A stretch of DNA of 64,000 nt. Source: Ascochyta rabiei (Eukaryota; Ascomycota; Dothideomycetes; Pleosporales; Didymellaceae). A program made the position numbers and the translations under genes. Under the pieces are notes generated by a model, which did no database searches, had not been told where the DNA came from, and saw only the letters and a program-made list of their open reading frames with translations. Shown in pieces: positions 53,661 to 64,000 of this stretch (positions are counted from its first letter, which is position 1; each line of letters begins with the position of its first letter). The stretch lies in assembly GCF_004011695.2 (NCBI RefSeq), contig NC_082405.1:2107001-2171000 (forward strand). Direction: 5' to 3'.

Positions 53661-55721
53661 AGCTCCCTGACGGAGCTCCAACTGCCCGCGTAGGCCTGTC
53701 GCGACTCATGATTATATGTAAATAATGTACTGTTTGACCTGTTGCCAACCTGACTTGTCGCTACTGATGCCTTTTTGATTCTGCGGGATTGACCGTCACA
53801 ACGTCTCGCAGGATCCTAACATCTCTCTTAAGCCGCAACAGCCATTCAGCAACATCGGCTGCAGTCTAATTCTTAGTGTCATCTCCGCCAGACATAATTC
53901 ACCCTGGTGTCGCATCTAACTATTGAAAGATACGGGACAGTTCGGATTATTTGCAGACATGGTCGCAGCCACGCATGGCTTGATGTCAATCTCGAAACTC
54001 AACAATAGTCAGTGTCAGCTGGTAAGAGTCCACTAACATAATTGGCGGTATCGAACATTGTTTAGTTCTGAAGAGATGAAAGACCATATGTTTAACAGTC
54101 GCTCAGTCCATGGTAATTTCGTTCATCTGTGTTTGGAGTTCGACGTCCATCATGGGAACGCTTGGTATTTGATGATCAGAGACAAACTTGTGCAGACTCT
54201 CTTCTTGCGGACACTGCTCGAATAAGTGGTATTTACCATTAGCCTTGAGCTGGAAGTGCCTGTTTTCACTCGCCATCCTTATCGGGCCGAACTTAGCTTG
54301 GGTGACCAGCTTTTCTGATGATAATGTCGAATCTCGTGACCATGATTCCTGACATGCTGGCACTATTTTTATGTGAGATGGTATTGACTGTTGCCTCAGA
54401 AGCAATGACCATGCGACACGCGTCGAGCTGGATCGCGTCGTTTGAAGAGATTTTGTGACGCGTATCAACGTAGCTTTGCATTATTTATCGCACGGTAACC
54501 CCGTTCGTTCAATAGAATACGGTGTGCAGTCCGTCTCCACAATCGTACAAATGCGATGTTCGGAAAGGCAAACTCCAAGTCGGCGTCATCTTTGCGTCTC
54601 GGCATACATGGTTTAACACGTGTTCAGTCTAAGGCTGCAATGATCTTCAGCGTAGGAGACCACTTGCAGATGATCAAGGTCTTACTGTACCTGCTGCGTC
54701 GTATAGGTGCAAAGACGGCCCGCTCCTTGTCTTTCCCCTTTAATCTCCTTCTACGACTTTGCTCAAAACGAGCGGAGTCGTCATGGGTACAGTTTTAATG
54801 AACAGTTCGGAGTTTTGCCTCCTCGGCTACCTTGCTGTTTATGCGTACGCGAACTTAGGTGCCTTCCTAACGCTAGCAGCAACTTGGGATTGCAAGTACT
54901 TTCTCTCTTGTAAATCCCCTTGGGTGAACTTGGAAAAAGAGCACTTGTTCCGCGTGTTATTCTTCCACCTGCATAGATCTCTCCATTATCATCTACTCTG
55001 ATATTGGCCATGAGCACCTCAGTGTTGGTTTCATCGAGCAGGACGAGGCGGTCAAATGTAACCTCGTACTAATTAATGTTTCTAGAAGTATGTTAGGTAA
55101 AGCCTGGGTTTCGCTACCGATTGCCACCTACAATGGGACTCACTCCTGCGGTGTTTGCTGGACCACTCGCTTAGAAGTATTCATGCTGAACATTTGTCCC
55201 GCACCGCACCCGCCTCAAGTCCTTCTCTGCTGTGCAAGCTCTGATGTGTAAGGCTCGCAAGTTCTGTCCCTCCTTGCTAATAAAATGTCTTCCTCGGGTG
55301 CTATAACGTGGTTGGTAATGGTTTTTGTACAGTGGCTGCGTCTGCCCTAAAGACTGCGAAGGCTCTCAACAATGCGATCATGACAATCATGTTGTAAATC
55401 CACCAAAGCTTGCACTTATCAATCCTTTTCTCAGTTACCATGGTGTTGGAAGCCAATGACTAAAGTGATATAATGACATATTACTATCATGCTAACCCTG
55501 ATCACACAGATCAAGTGTAAGTCTGGCATCTGGAACGCAGTCAAGGCCTGCAACTACTACAATTCTGGCGCCTGTGCATAGACTAGGTCGACAGTGAGCT
55601 ACCTCGAACCTGGTGGGAACCTTCTGTTCTAGATAGAATAAAATATGAGGGTTCAGCAGCGTATCAGGGTCTTCGCATTCAACAAGCAGATCCTAGCTAC
55701 TCAGAGCAATAGGGACCGTTG
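53661..55721. other. Gene-poor region left of the Copia element
   Basis: A minus-strand pair of overlapping ORFs (54103-54468 and 54293-54481) might be a small or broken gene. They begin with MQSYVDTRHKISSNDAIQLD and, in the other frame, end with VPMMDVELQTQMNEITMD. No domain is recognisable and no intron of normal length joins them. Plus-strand ORFs at 54556-55001 look random. Confidence 0.3.
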
Positions 55722-55726
55722 TTAAC
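55722..55726. repeat. Target-site duplication, left (TTAAC)
   Basis: The five bases TTAAC directly precede the 5' LTR and are repeated directly after the 3' LTR at 61002-61006, as expected for integrase-mediated insertion. Confidence 0.9.
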
Positions 55727-55886
55727 TGTTGCGGTATCAATTAGGTGTCAATTGGACCGTCTACCCACGGCAGACGGCCCTAGCTTAGTTGGTCTCGGGA
55801 CAGGTATATATTGCACTCTCCTAGCTAGACAGCAATACAGCGCAGTCTTTCTATTGTTCCCTACAGCAGCTAGTTACGCCGCCACA
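55727..55886 (+). repeat. 5' LTR of Copia retrotransposon (160 bp)
   Basis: Starts TGTTGCGG and ends GCCGCCACA, with the TG..CA termini of LTRs. It is colinear with 60842-61001 over 160 bases with five differences, all transitions, the pattern left by RIP. It contains a TATA-like tatatattgc motif in the middle. Confidence 0.93.
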
Positions 55887-58800
55887 GTTATAAGCCTAGA
55901 AGCCTTTAGTTAATTGCTGTGTTTACCTGTTTATATACAGCCTGTACAACTGGCTGTTAACATAACTAGATTAATTGTTAACCTGTTAAATAGAGCACGT
56001 CCTAAGAGATAGCACAATGAGTGCATATAAGCAGGACCTGCTAGTAACAAAGATATTAGTTATACTTAGCAAGCCTGATAACTGGGAGAAGTAGTTGTTT
56101 ATGAGAAAGGACACAGCAGATAGAGACAACCTGTGGCCGTACGTCAACCTAAGTCTGTCAGTGGACGAGCTAAGGAAGCTACAAGATGAGAAGCTATAGG
56201 AGAAGCCTGTGTAGAGGTTTAAGAAAACTTAGGTATCTAAAGAAGAGCAGGACGATATTGACATTAAGGATCTGTCTGCTGAAGAGATATTAGTCTACAA
56301 CACGTGGGCAAGGAGGTTTAAGCGTGAGGAGGCAAGATGGTTACAGAGAGAGAAGGCCTTAAGAAGCTTTAACTCTGAGATTGCCCGGACAATCGACGTT
56401 AAGCACCTGGATCTTATTGTCAGCTGCTTAGACCTGTACAGTCGATTGACAACGCTTAAGAAGCACCTCTGCCTATTAGTAGGTGAGCGGAATCACCAGC
56501 TACACAGCTGCTACAGAGCTGTGTGTACGAGACCAAGGAGAGCAAATCTGGATACCTGGTTTGACGAGTAGGTGACAATCACCAGACTCCTGACGGAGGC
56601 CAAGATGCCTGAAGTGGATAGTAACCGATCTTAAGAGGACTTCATACTGTCGATCAGGGGCCTTGACGATAGCTAGGTAGCTACACAGCTGCATAAGCTA
56701 ATTAGGAAGGACTAGAGAGGAGAGCAGTACACGTCAACCGCAGATCTTGTGGCTAAATTTCGGTCTTACTATTGACGCACACGTCTAATTGCATCATCTC
56801 TTGGCACGTTTGCAACGTTAGGTGTTGCACCTAGCACGGCTAGCACACCTAGCACAGACAACCTAACAGCCTTAGGTGGATTAACACGACGTACGGCATG
56901 CCTGTGTGGGAATAGCCACAGATTTAAGGACTGTTAATATGTTAACTACAGCCTACAGCAGTCTAATTAGACGCCAGATGCAGCAGTAGAGAAGAAGTTT
57001 GACGAGCTACGCTAGGCTGAGACTACTATGGCTAAGGCACTTAGACACGTAGAAGCTCGCCTTAGGAAGAACAGCAAGCAAGAAACAGAGAGTAAGAAGC
57101 AGTCTGTAATCAGCATAGATAATGGCCAGCCAGTTAGGAGCACGACCTACTGCAATGCTATGCTACAGACTACAGCTATAGCTAATCAGAGTTAGCCGCC
57201 GCTACTTACTAGGTAGATACTGGATCCAGGTTTAAACTGTCACGTAACAAACACTAGAGGATCTAATTAGACTACAACTATAAAGGGAGGACCCACAGAC
57301 TACGTGTACGCTGGTGGAGTGCTAGCACAGATAGAGGAGTGGGGTAAGGTAGTACTCAACGTTAAGACGCTAACAGGAAGAAGCCAGATAAAGTTAACGT
57401 ACGTGGCCTATATCCCTAGATTCTTTATAAGCGTGGTTGGATTGTTACGCAGCAGGCCTCTAGGAGTACACTTTGACTTAGGACGTAACTGCCTATACCA
57501 GGAGAAAGTGTTAAACGTTATATGTCTATTACAGTACCAGGATAGACACTGGTTAATTAATAATAAGAAAGAGCAGGCACTGCAGCTAGCTCTATTGTTA
57601 GTGTATGCGACACGATATCCAGTACCTAGGCTGTTACAAGACAAACAGAAGCCACTAACAGTTACCTAGAAGGATGCCTATAAGCTCCTTAGCCACGTAA
57701 GTTAGAAGGCAGTAGCTCAATTAAGCAACTACGTTGACAGGATACAGGTTGAACAGCACCCTAAGGCACCCTAATGGGACACGTGTGAGACGTGCATACA
57801 GGCGAAGCTACACAGGATAGTTAGCTAACAACCACCTAGGGAGCCAGCCATCTGTCCATTCTATAGACTTGGCATTAACCTTGTTTAATTGCGTGAGAGA
57901 ACAGAGCGCTGTTACAACAGAGACCTGTGGATGTTCTATGCTGTTGACTAGTACACGTCTTGGCACAAGGCGTGCTGCCTACCAGATAAGAGCTCAGTAA
58001 CGCTGAGGCGTGCTGCAGAGAGACTACTGGCGAAGATTAGACGTTAGTACAATGCTAATGTGTTAGTTATAAGACTAGACAGTAACTGTGGCTATAGTGA
58101 GATGCTACAGATATTTAGAGACCTTGGTATTGTTGTAGAACCAAGAGCCAAGTACACTGAGGAACAGAACGGACTCACAGAGAGAGCCGGCAGCACAATT
58201 GTCACGAGGGGACGGGCTATCCGGATCGGCGGAGACCTGCCTATAGAGTTGACTAACAAGTGCTGCATAACAGCTGTATATCTCCTCAATCGCACACCTA
58301 CAGAAGCACTGTCCTAGAGAACTCTATATAAGGTTGTCCACGGACGTAAGCTAATAGTTACTTACCTGACTACTATTAGATCCTAAGCATACGCGTTAAA
58401 CACAAAGCTAAAGTGCAGGGAGAAGCTACAATCACGTGCGTTGATAGGACAGCTAGTAGGCTATGACTCTACAAATATCTATTGCGTGTGGATGCTGACG
58501 CTGCAGAGAGTATTGAGGACACGGGACGTGGTCTTCCTGCCGTCAGAGCACAGCATGGAGGAGGTTTACCTAGAGAGACAGAGACTACGTGAGATTGCTA
58601 CTGTTCTTAACATCCTAGAAAATCTAGAGGAACTAGAGCAACTTATAGGGGAGTCACACGTTAGTGAAATCATTCCTAGTTAAGAAAATGTTAATAAGAC
58701 AGAGGATGCCTATAAGGCAGAGAGCGTTAACAAAGCAGAGAGTTAGCTAATAAATGAGATGGCTGGTTATCAAGAGTTACAGAAGGAAGTGACAGAGAGT

Positions 58801-60841
58801 ACAGAATGGCTACTGACGCCTGAGGACACACCTGAGCTGAGTTATCTGCTAGATGGCAACAGAGAGATAGTTAAGAGTAGTCAGGAGAGTGGCAGCATGC
58901 CACGAGGCTGGCAGACTCTTATGCCTGAGGCAGAGGCTCCGGATCAACGATCGAATAACGCTCCAAGGAGAGAAGAGATCAGCAGCTAGATTAACGAGGC
59001 AAACGTGCTAACGTTAAGGAGACAGAGACGCCTGCTAGGATCGTACTACACAGCATTTGCACTAGCTGTTAATCTGTTAGAATCTTAGAAACTTATAGGC
59101 GAAGCGCCACGCACAAGGCTGCACAGAGACAGGCTCCTAGCACCCCCACAACAGTGGAGAGACCTAGAGAAGCACCTGCACAGACAGGAGTTCAGAGAGG
59201 CAGCTTATGCTGAGTTTGCTAGCTGTTAAGAGAAGGGATGCTTTGTAACCACGTTAGTGACAGCAGCAGCAGCAGCTGCTGAGGCACAGATACTCCCTCT
59301 GAAGTAGGTATTTATATACAAGTTTAATAAAGATAGGTACCTCTACAAGTATAAGGCAAGACTTGTTGTTAGAGGAGACCTCTAGAACAAGTGGGGAGAC
59401 ACATACGCAGCTACACTGGCAGCACGTGTATTTAGATCTCTAATGGCTATAGCTGCTGTATTTGGCCTTTAGGCGTATTAGTATAACGTGCTAAACGCGT
59501 TCCTAAATGCACTACTAGAGCAGCTAGTCTACGTTCGTACACCAGAACCGTTCATAAGACAGATAGGCGAGCTACTTAAACTTAAGAGAGCCCTATATGG
59601 CCTTAAGGACGCACTACAGCTTTAGTTTAAGCACCTGAGCAGAACGCTGGTAAACCTAGGGCTGAGACTAATTAAGGACGTGCTGTGTCTATTTACAAGC
59701 AAGCATTTAATTGTGTTCTTCTACATAGATAATATTATTGTTCTAGTACACCTACAGCATCTCAGCTATTACAGCTAATTTAAGAAGCAGCTGCAGGCAA
59801 CGTACAACGTGTGAAGACTAGGTGCCCTAAAGTGGTTCCTAGGTGTATAGGTACTTAGAGACTAGGAAGCAGCATCTATATGGCTGGTACAGGACTCTTT
59901 TATTAATAAAGTGTTAGCTAAGTTTAACTTAGCACAGACGTTAGGGAGATACCCAGTGGTACCGTTAACTGAGAGCTACCTGCCGTTGAGCACAGAGGAG
60001 CCGAACGCCAGCCGCACACAGATATACCAGCAGCTAGTTGGCTTGCTAGCCTATATATCAACCTTTACAAGACCTAACGTGTTACAAGCACACTTAGTCC
60101 TAGCACGTCATCTACAGAACCCTGGGCAGAAGCACGTGGCAGCTGCTAAGCACGTCTGGAGATATCTGATAGGTACAAAGTACTTAGCTATTAGAGCATG
60201 CAACAGAGCAAGGAGCAGTACTACATACATTAGCTAAATTAATAATCTATTAACGTTCTATAGAGCATCTAATACAGCGTTCGCTAACAATAAGGAATCT
60301 AGACAGAGCTTATATAGATACCTGTTTAAACTGTATAGTATGTGTATAGACTAGAAGGCGACACGTTAACGCTTAGTTGCTAAGTCTACTATAGAGGCAG
60401 AGCTTATAGCTCTCTCCGTGGCTAGGGGGGAGATAGAATGGTGGAACAGAGTGTTTAAACACCTTAGGTTCAATCCTGACGTGAAGCCAGTTATCTACTG
60501 TAATAATTAGCAGACAGTAGGCATAGTTACAAAGCAGGAGGACAGGCTATACATAAAGCTACGCTATGTTAACACATATTAGATGTAGCTTAGGCAGGAG
60601 GTACAGCACAGTTGTATAGACGTTGCCTGGTGCCCTATAGCAGACATGCCAGCAGACGGCCTTACTAAGACTCTAGTATAACAGAAACATAAGAGATTTG
60701 TCTAACAGCTTAGATTAGAAGACGTTAAGCATTACCTTATAGACAGCACTTAGGAGGCTGGGATACCAGATCTAGCAGGCCTTACTGGGTGGTACTAGGT
60801 AGATAGATTCAGCCTTGTTGTTTACGGCAGCTGGGGGGGAG

Positions 60842-61001
60842 TGTTGTGGTATCAATTGGGTGTCAATCGGACCGTCTACCTACGGCAGACGGCCCTAGCT
60901 TAGTTGGTCTCGGGACAGGTATATATTGCACTCTCCTAGCTAGACAGCAATACAGCGCAGTCTTTCTATTGTTCCCTACAGCGGCTAGTTACGCCGCCAC
61001 A
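60842..61001 (+). repeat. 3' LTR of Copia retrotransposon (160 bp)
   Basis: Starts TGTTGTGG directly after the polypurine tract and ends GCCGCCACA, followed by the TTAAC duplication (61002-61006). Confidence 0.93.
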
Positions 61002-61006
61002 TTAAC

Positions 61007-61746
61007 GCTACTGAAGTGTTATTACTTGTGTGAACTAAAAACAGCGCACTGGTAGTACGTCACAGAGATTTGGGGTATTGTCTTGCTCTGACTTGTTCCA
61101 GATACTTCAGTGAATTGAAGGCCTTGCTGGCTTGGTAAAGCTTTATTAAATGGCAGCTTCAACATCGTAGTTGCGTTGTGGGCAACTACATTACCATTTG
61201 ATACAGTTGAATCCGCGCATTGAAAGACTGCAAGCCCTTTACCTCTTATTACTACACCGCTAGCTCGGTAGACTGCAGGAATTATAACAGAGATGTTTCT
61301 GGGTGATTACGTCTCTCAAGACAATTTGGACCTTTGCCTTACGTTCCCTTGCCGAAAGCTTTGCGATTGAAGCCCTTGAAACGTCTCACAGTTGTCCCAG
61401 CAAAAAGGGACTACCATCATGGCTAGTGCTTCGGAACTCAATTTCCATTTTCGCGTGGCTTATATTTCCTGCAGTTTATAAGCTTTTGTACTTGTGCCAT
61501 CGTCAACGATTTGTGGTGACACGAACATGTATGGTCCAAAGCAACTCAATTGAACACAAGCTGTTCGATCGCCTTGATACCCACAAGTAGAGAATAAATA
61601 ACGTCATCTAGCTTTTCACTGTTTCCAACCGCACGATAACGGTGAAAGTCTGTTTCACGCAGTAGCCTCATGTATATTAATCCTCTGAGCGCAATACATC
61701 CCTAGTCATCCACCCAAATAGCCAAACTATCTACAAACTTCATCAG
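61007..61746. other. Intergenic region
   Basis: Right flank of the Copia element. A plus-strand ORF at 61303-61590 has no domain content. The last 100 bases have promoter-like pyrimidine-rich sequence leading to the ATG at 61747. Confidence 0.4.
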
Positions 61747-62151
61747 ATGGCTTGGCCTCCGTCCCGTACCTTCCGTTCCCATCCTGACTGGAACAGTCGC
61801 TCTGTTCATTCCGACCCACATCACTCTATTGGTCATCGGGACTTCTACTCAGTCCAGCACCATGCACGTACGTCTTCTCGTGAGCGCGAGGGAGTCCACC
61901 GCCGATCCTATGCCCGGATGGGTGATTTCCGCAGTACCCCACACGAGCGTTCAGGAATAAATAACCGGACCACGAGCAACATGCACGAATCGAATCACGC
62001 TGGCCGCCGTGGTAATGAACATACTGCTGTCAACGGTCTGGCAGACTCTTTCTCAACCATGGGCATGCGCTCCCGCCGTGCCCAGCGTGTCCAACCGTAC
62101 GTAGTACGGCCCGTAACGGTTACGGGTTACGGCTGTAAATATAGTAAGTAA
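61747..62151 (+). pseudogene. 5' part of a His/Arg/Ser-rich protein gene, probably cut by a transposon
   Basis: ATG 61747 follows a promoter-like leader (ctacaaacttcatcagATGG). It opens a normal-GC frame rich in His, Ser and Arg: MAWPPSRTFRSHPDWNSRSV, HHARTSSREREGVHRRSYAR, then LADSFSTMGMRSRRAQRVQP. At about 62097 the composition changes abruptly (gtacgtagtacggcccgtaa) and becomes AT-rich, and the frame ends 18 codons later at 62149-62151. The join is either the left end of the inserted hAT-like element or an intron donor (GTACGT at 62098) whose downstream exon has been lost. No domain is recognised in the 116 residues before the break. Confidence 0.5.
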
Positions 62152-64000
62152 CGGCAATTATATAAGCTGTAGCTGTATACGTACTATAGCTATACATAAA
62201 GCTGTAATACAGTTGTAGTACGGCTAACCTTGGTGTTGACGATGGGGGGATAGGGGGGGGGCCGCACGGGCCACTATTGTTGAAACTTAACACCACGCCT
62301 GACGCAAGGCCTCAACAGTATCACCACCTCCTCCCCTACCACGCCACAACGCAATTATTGCGTTTTTTTTAATATTAACACGCACAAAGGCAGATAAAGC
62401 CTATAGAACATGTTTCTAAAGCACAGTTATACTCTAAATTAATTGTAGGGGCATGCAGGAGGTATATTACCAGGTTTAGCAACTACAGCATCCCTAGGCA
62501 TTGCAACAGCTTTAAATTTGCTCTAAATAACGTACTAGCGCCTTGCTAATAGGATAAGTTATCTAATTAGCGTTAATTAAGCTCCCTATTAATTAAACCA
62601 TCCCTACAACACTATAACACTACAACGCCTATTGCCTATAACCTGCCTCTGCCTCTACGCCTACCTATAACAAGCCCTAGCTTCCTTATATGCTTAACTT
62701 TACTGTTACACGTATAACGCGCTAGGATAATATAGACACCTACTAAAGGAGAGTAAATCTAGAGCTTTTTAAGGTATCTACACCCTAGTATAACATATGC
62801 TCAGCTGCGCAGTATATAACTATTAACTAGTAATAGTAAAGGTTATTTGTGTAGCTAGGCTGTATATGTAAGCACCTCTAGTAAGAAGGTCCTTAGGGCT
62901 CCTTGCGATAGATCTACATTATCTATCAACTTCAGCACTATGTAGGACAGCTGGTTATCTAGGTGGCTAGAAAGGAGATTTCTAAGTAAGTCCGCCTATA
63001 TAACCCTCCCCTCCTCCCCTCCTACGCCCTCTACTACCATTATTAACATGCCTCTAACTAGATTAACCTAGACCTAGCTTACTAACGTTACTAGAGTATA
63101 TGTATACCACTCAGCAGGCTTAAAGACCCTTAGTAAGATAGCCCGTGCCTTATTGTTAACCTCTCTATTAGCATTACCATCGCCCTATCTATTAATTAAG
63201 GCAAGCCTAGCTCATATACAACACTCTAACGCTACTAGCATTAACTTTTCTATTAATTTTAACTAAGTATACTATAGGAACACACGCCTTAACGCTAGTT
63301 AGCTAGGTTATTAGGTACGCTATAAGGCCTAGCTAGCTAGTAGAAAAGACTTAGCTGCTATATAGTTATATGGAGTTGCACTATAGTACTTAGAGGTTAA
63401 CAGCTCTACTACAAAGTACTAGCTTTGCTAGAGGTGTTACAAATTAGGTGTTACCCCTAATGCCCTCTGCGTTAATAGGACAGCTTACGTTAACACACAT
63501 ATGCGCAACAAGCATTAAATTAACCCTAAAACAGGCCTTATTCTAGACACCTAAGCTACCCCTAAGAACCTATAGGCAGCTGCACGCGTTACCAGCTTAT
63601 CTACCTTTACTGCACACACCCCTTAGGAGGAGGATAAGCTTTAGTTAGCCTTTATTAATTAGGCTATTACTAATAATATATTATTTGCTATAATAACAGC
63701 ACCTACTACACAAGGCCTAATTACTTAGAATTAACAAGATCTACTCTATGCCTTACCTAATTCCTGCTTAACAATATTATTATACGTTACTAATTAACTT
63801 TAATAATATTAATTAGAGGTAGCAGTACTTATTAAGACAGCTTAGAGTAAGATTAGCGTAAGCGTTAATGTGTAGATATTACGTAACTACTACAGCTTTC
63901 TTACTATTATAGCTTACTTTGTTAATGCTTTGTATAAGCAATAAGACGTACTTCTTACCTTTTATAACCTTATTAGCAATTACTTAGGTAGTGTATAAGC
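62100..64000 (+). mobile_element. hAT-type transposase relic, RIP-mutated, running off the right edge
   Basis: The left part (62100-62220) has repeated cgtaacgg/ttacggg motifs, like the subterminal repeats of hAT elements. From about 63390 one frame, with Trp and Gln codons turned to TAG, is readable as a BED-like zinc finger (YKLGVTPNALCVNRTAYVNT, HMRNKH) and a linker. It continues with QAITNNILFAITTAPTTQGL, then KISVSVNV-stop-ILRNYYSF, LTIIAYFVNALYKQ and LLTFYNLISNYLGSV. This last block matches the conserved hAT region in which an Asp-x-Trp-Thr-Ser motif is followed by an INA-like segment. The catalytic C-terminal part and hATC dimerisation domain lie beyond the window. There are too many stops for expression. 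Confidence 0.65.

Larger units (their letters stand above)
55727..61001 (+). mobile_element. Copia/Ty1-type LTR retrotransposon, full length, RIP-inactivated
   Basis: A 5275-bp element bounded by 160-bp LTRs and a 5-bp TTAAC duplication. Order inside is Copia-type: gag-like start at about 56017 (MSAYKQDLLVTKILVILSKP), zinc-knuckle remnant near 56900 (CLCGNSHRFKDC), protease and integrase (58060-58317: IRLDSNCGYSEMLQIFRDLG, KYTEEQNGLTERAGSTIVTR), reverse transcriptase (about 59340-59770: KARLVVRGDL, LNAFLNALLEQLVYVRTPEP, LKRALYGLKDALQL) and RNase H (about 60380-60700: STIEAELIALSVA, ADMPADGLTK). Integrase before reverse transcriptase defines Copia. A polypurine tract (gctggggggga, about 60830) precedes the 3' LTR. 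TAG codons at Trp and Gln positions occur throughout, and the RT active site reads YIDN instead of YxDD. It cannot code its own proteins. Confidence 0.93.

Overview
The window reads as nuclear DNA of a filamentous ascomycete, most likely a dothideomycete of the Pleosporales type (inferred from gene content and style, not from a marker gene). Genes carry short introns, mostly 45-90 bases, with GT..AG ends and CTGAC/CTAAC-like branch sites. Transposon copies carry many stop codons of the TAG/TAA kind and C-to-T or G-to-A differences, the signature of repeat-induced point mutation (RIP). I found no tRNA, rRNA, CRISPR or prokaryotic feature.

Layout. About 1-29.3 kb is an ordinary gene-bearing block: the start of a Gln/Pro/Gly-rich protein (1-315, -), the AP-2 adaptor sigma subunit (1228-1901, -), a Zn2Cys6 transcription factor (3781-5842, +), a cytochrome P450 (6215-8031, -), a small membrane-anchored protein (9235-9607, -), a DHA1-type drug/polyamine MFS transporter (11294-12817, +), the HtrA-like nuclear serine protease Nma111 (13361-16694, -), a small basic protein (17294-17834, -), a broken membrane/extracellular protein gene (18225-19973, +), a BTB/POZ protein (20485-21780, +), a multi-pass membrane protein (22562-23377, -), a long gene-poor stretch, and a hexose transporter (27393-29290, +).

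About 29.3-64 kb is AT-rich, repeat-bearing and mostly without genes, with islands of intact genes: a secreted hevein-type chitin-binding protein (34663-35442, -), a GT34 glycosyltransferase (36762-37665, +), a C2H2 plus 3CxxC zinc-finger protein (45327-46172, -), a rhodopsin-like/Pth11-like receptor (50591-52007, -) and a nitrilase (52563-53660, +). Between them lie relics: a Fot1/pogo transposase (about 37.8-39.1 kb), a second pogo C-terminus (about 41.2 kb), a zinc alcohol dehydrogenase pseudogene (about 43.9-44.9 kb), a MYND-SET pseudogene (47.4-48.6 kb), a foldback/MITE-like element (49.7-50.1 kb), a structurally complete but coding-dead Copia retrotransposon with 160-bp LTRs and a TTAAC target duplication (55727-61001), and a hAT transposase relic running off the right edge.

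Function together. Most genes look like unrelated neighbours. The transcription factor, P450 and MFS pump between 3.8 and 12.8 kb could act together in a small accessory pathway, but no backbone enzyme is present, so this is only a suggestion. The chitin-binding protein, the receptor and the nitrilase sit in the repeat-rich half, where many plant-associated fungi keep host-interaction genes. I did not find a convincing new multi-gene system. The best leads are a presequence-like N-terminal extension on Nma111, a 291-bp AT-rich unit wedged into a normal-composition copy of itself, a MITE with about 115-bp arms, and a possible very small spliced gene at 31.3 kb.
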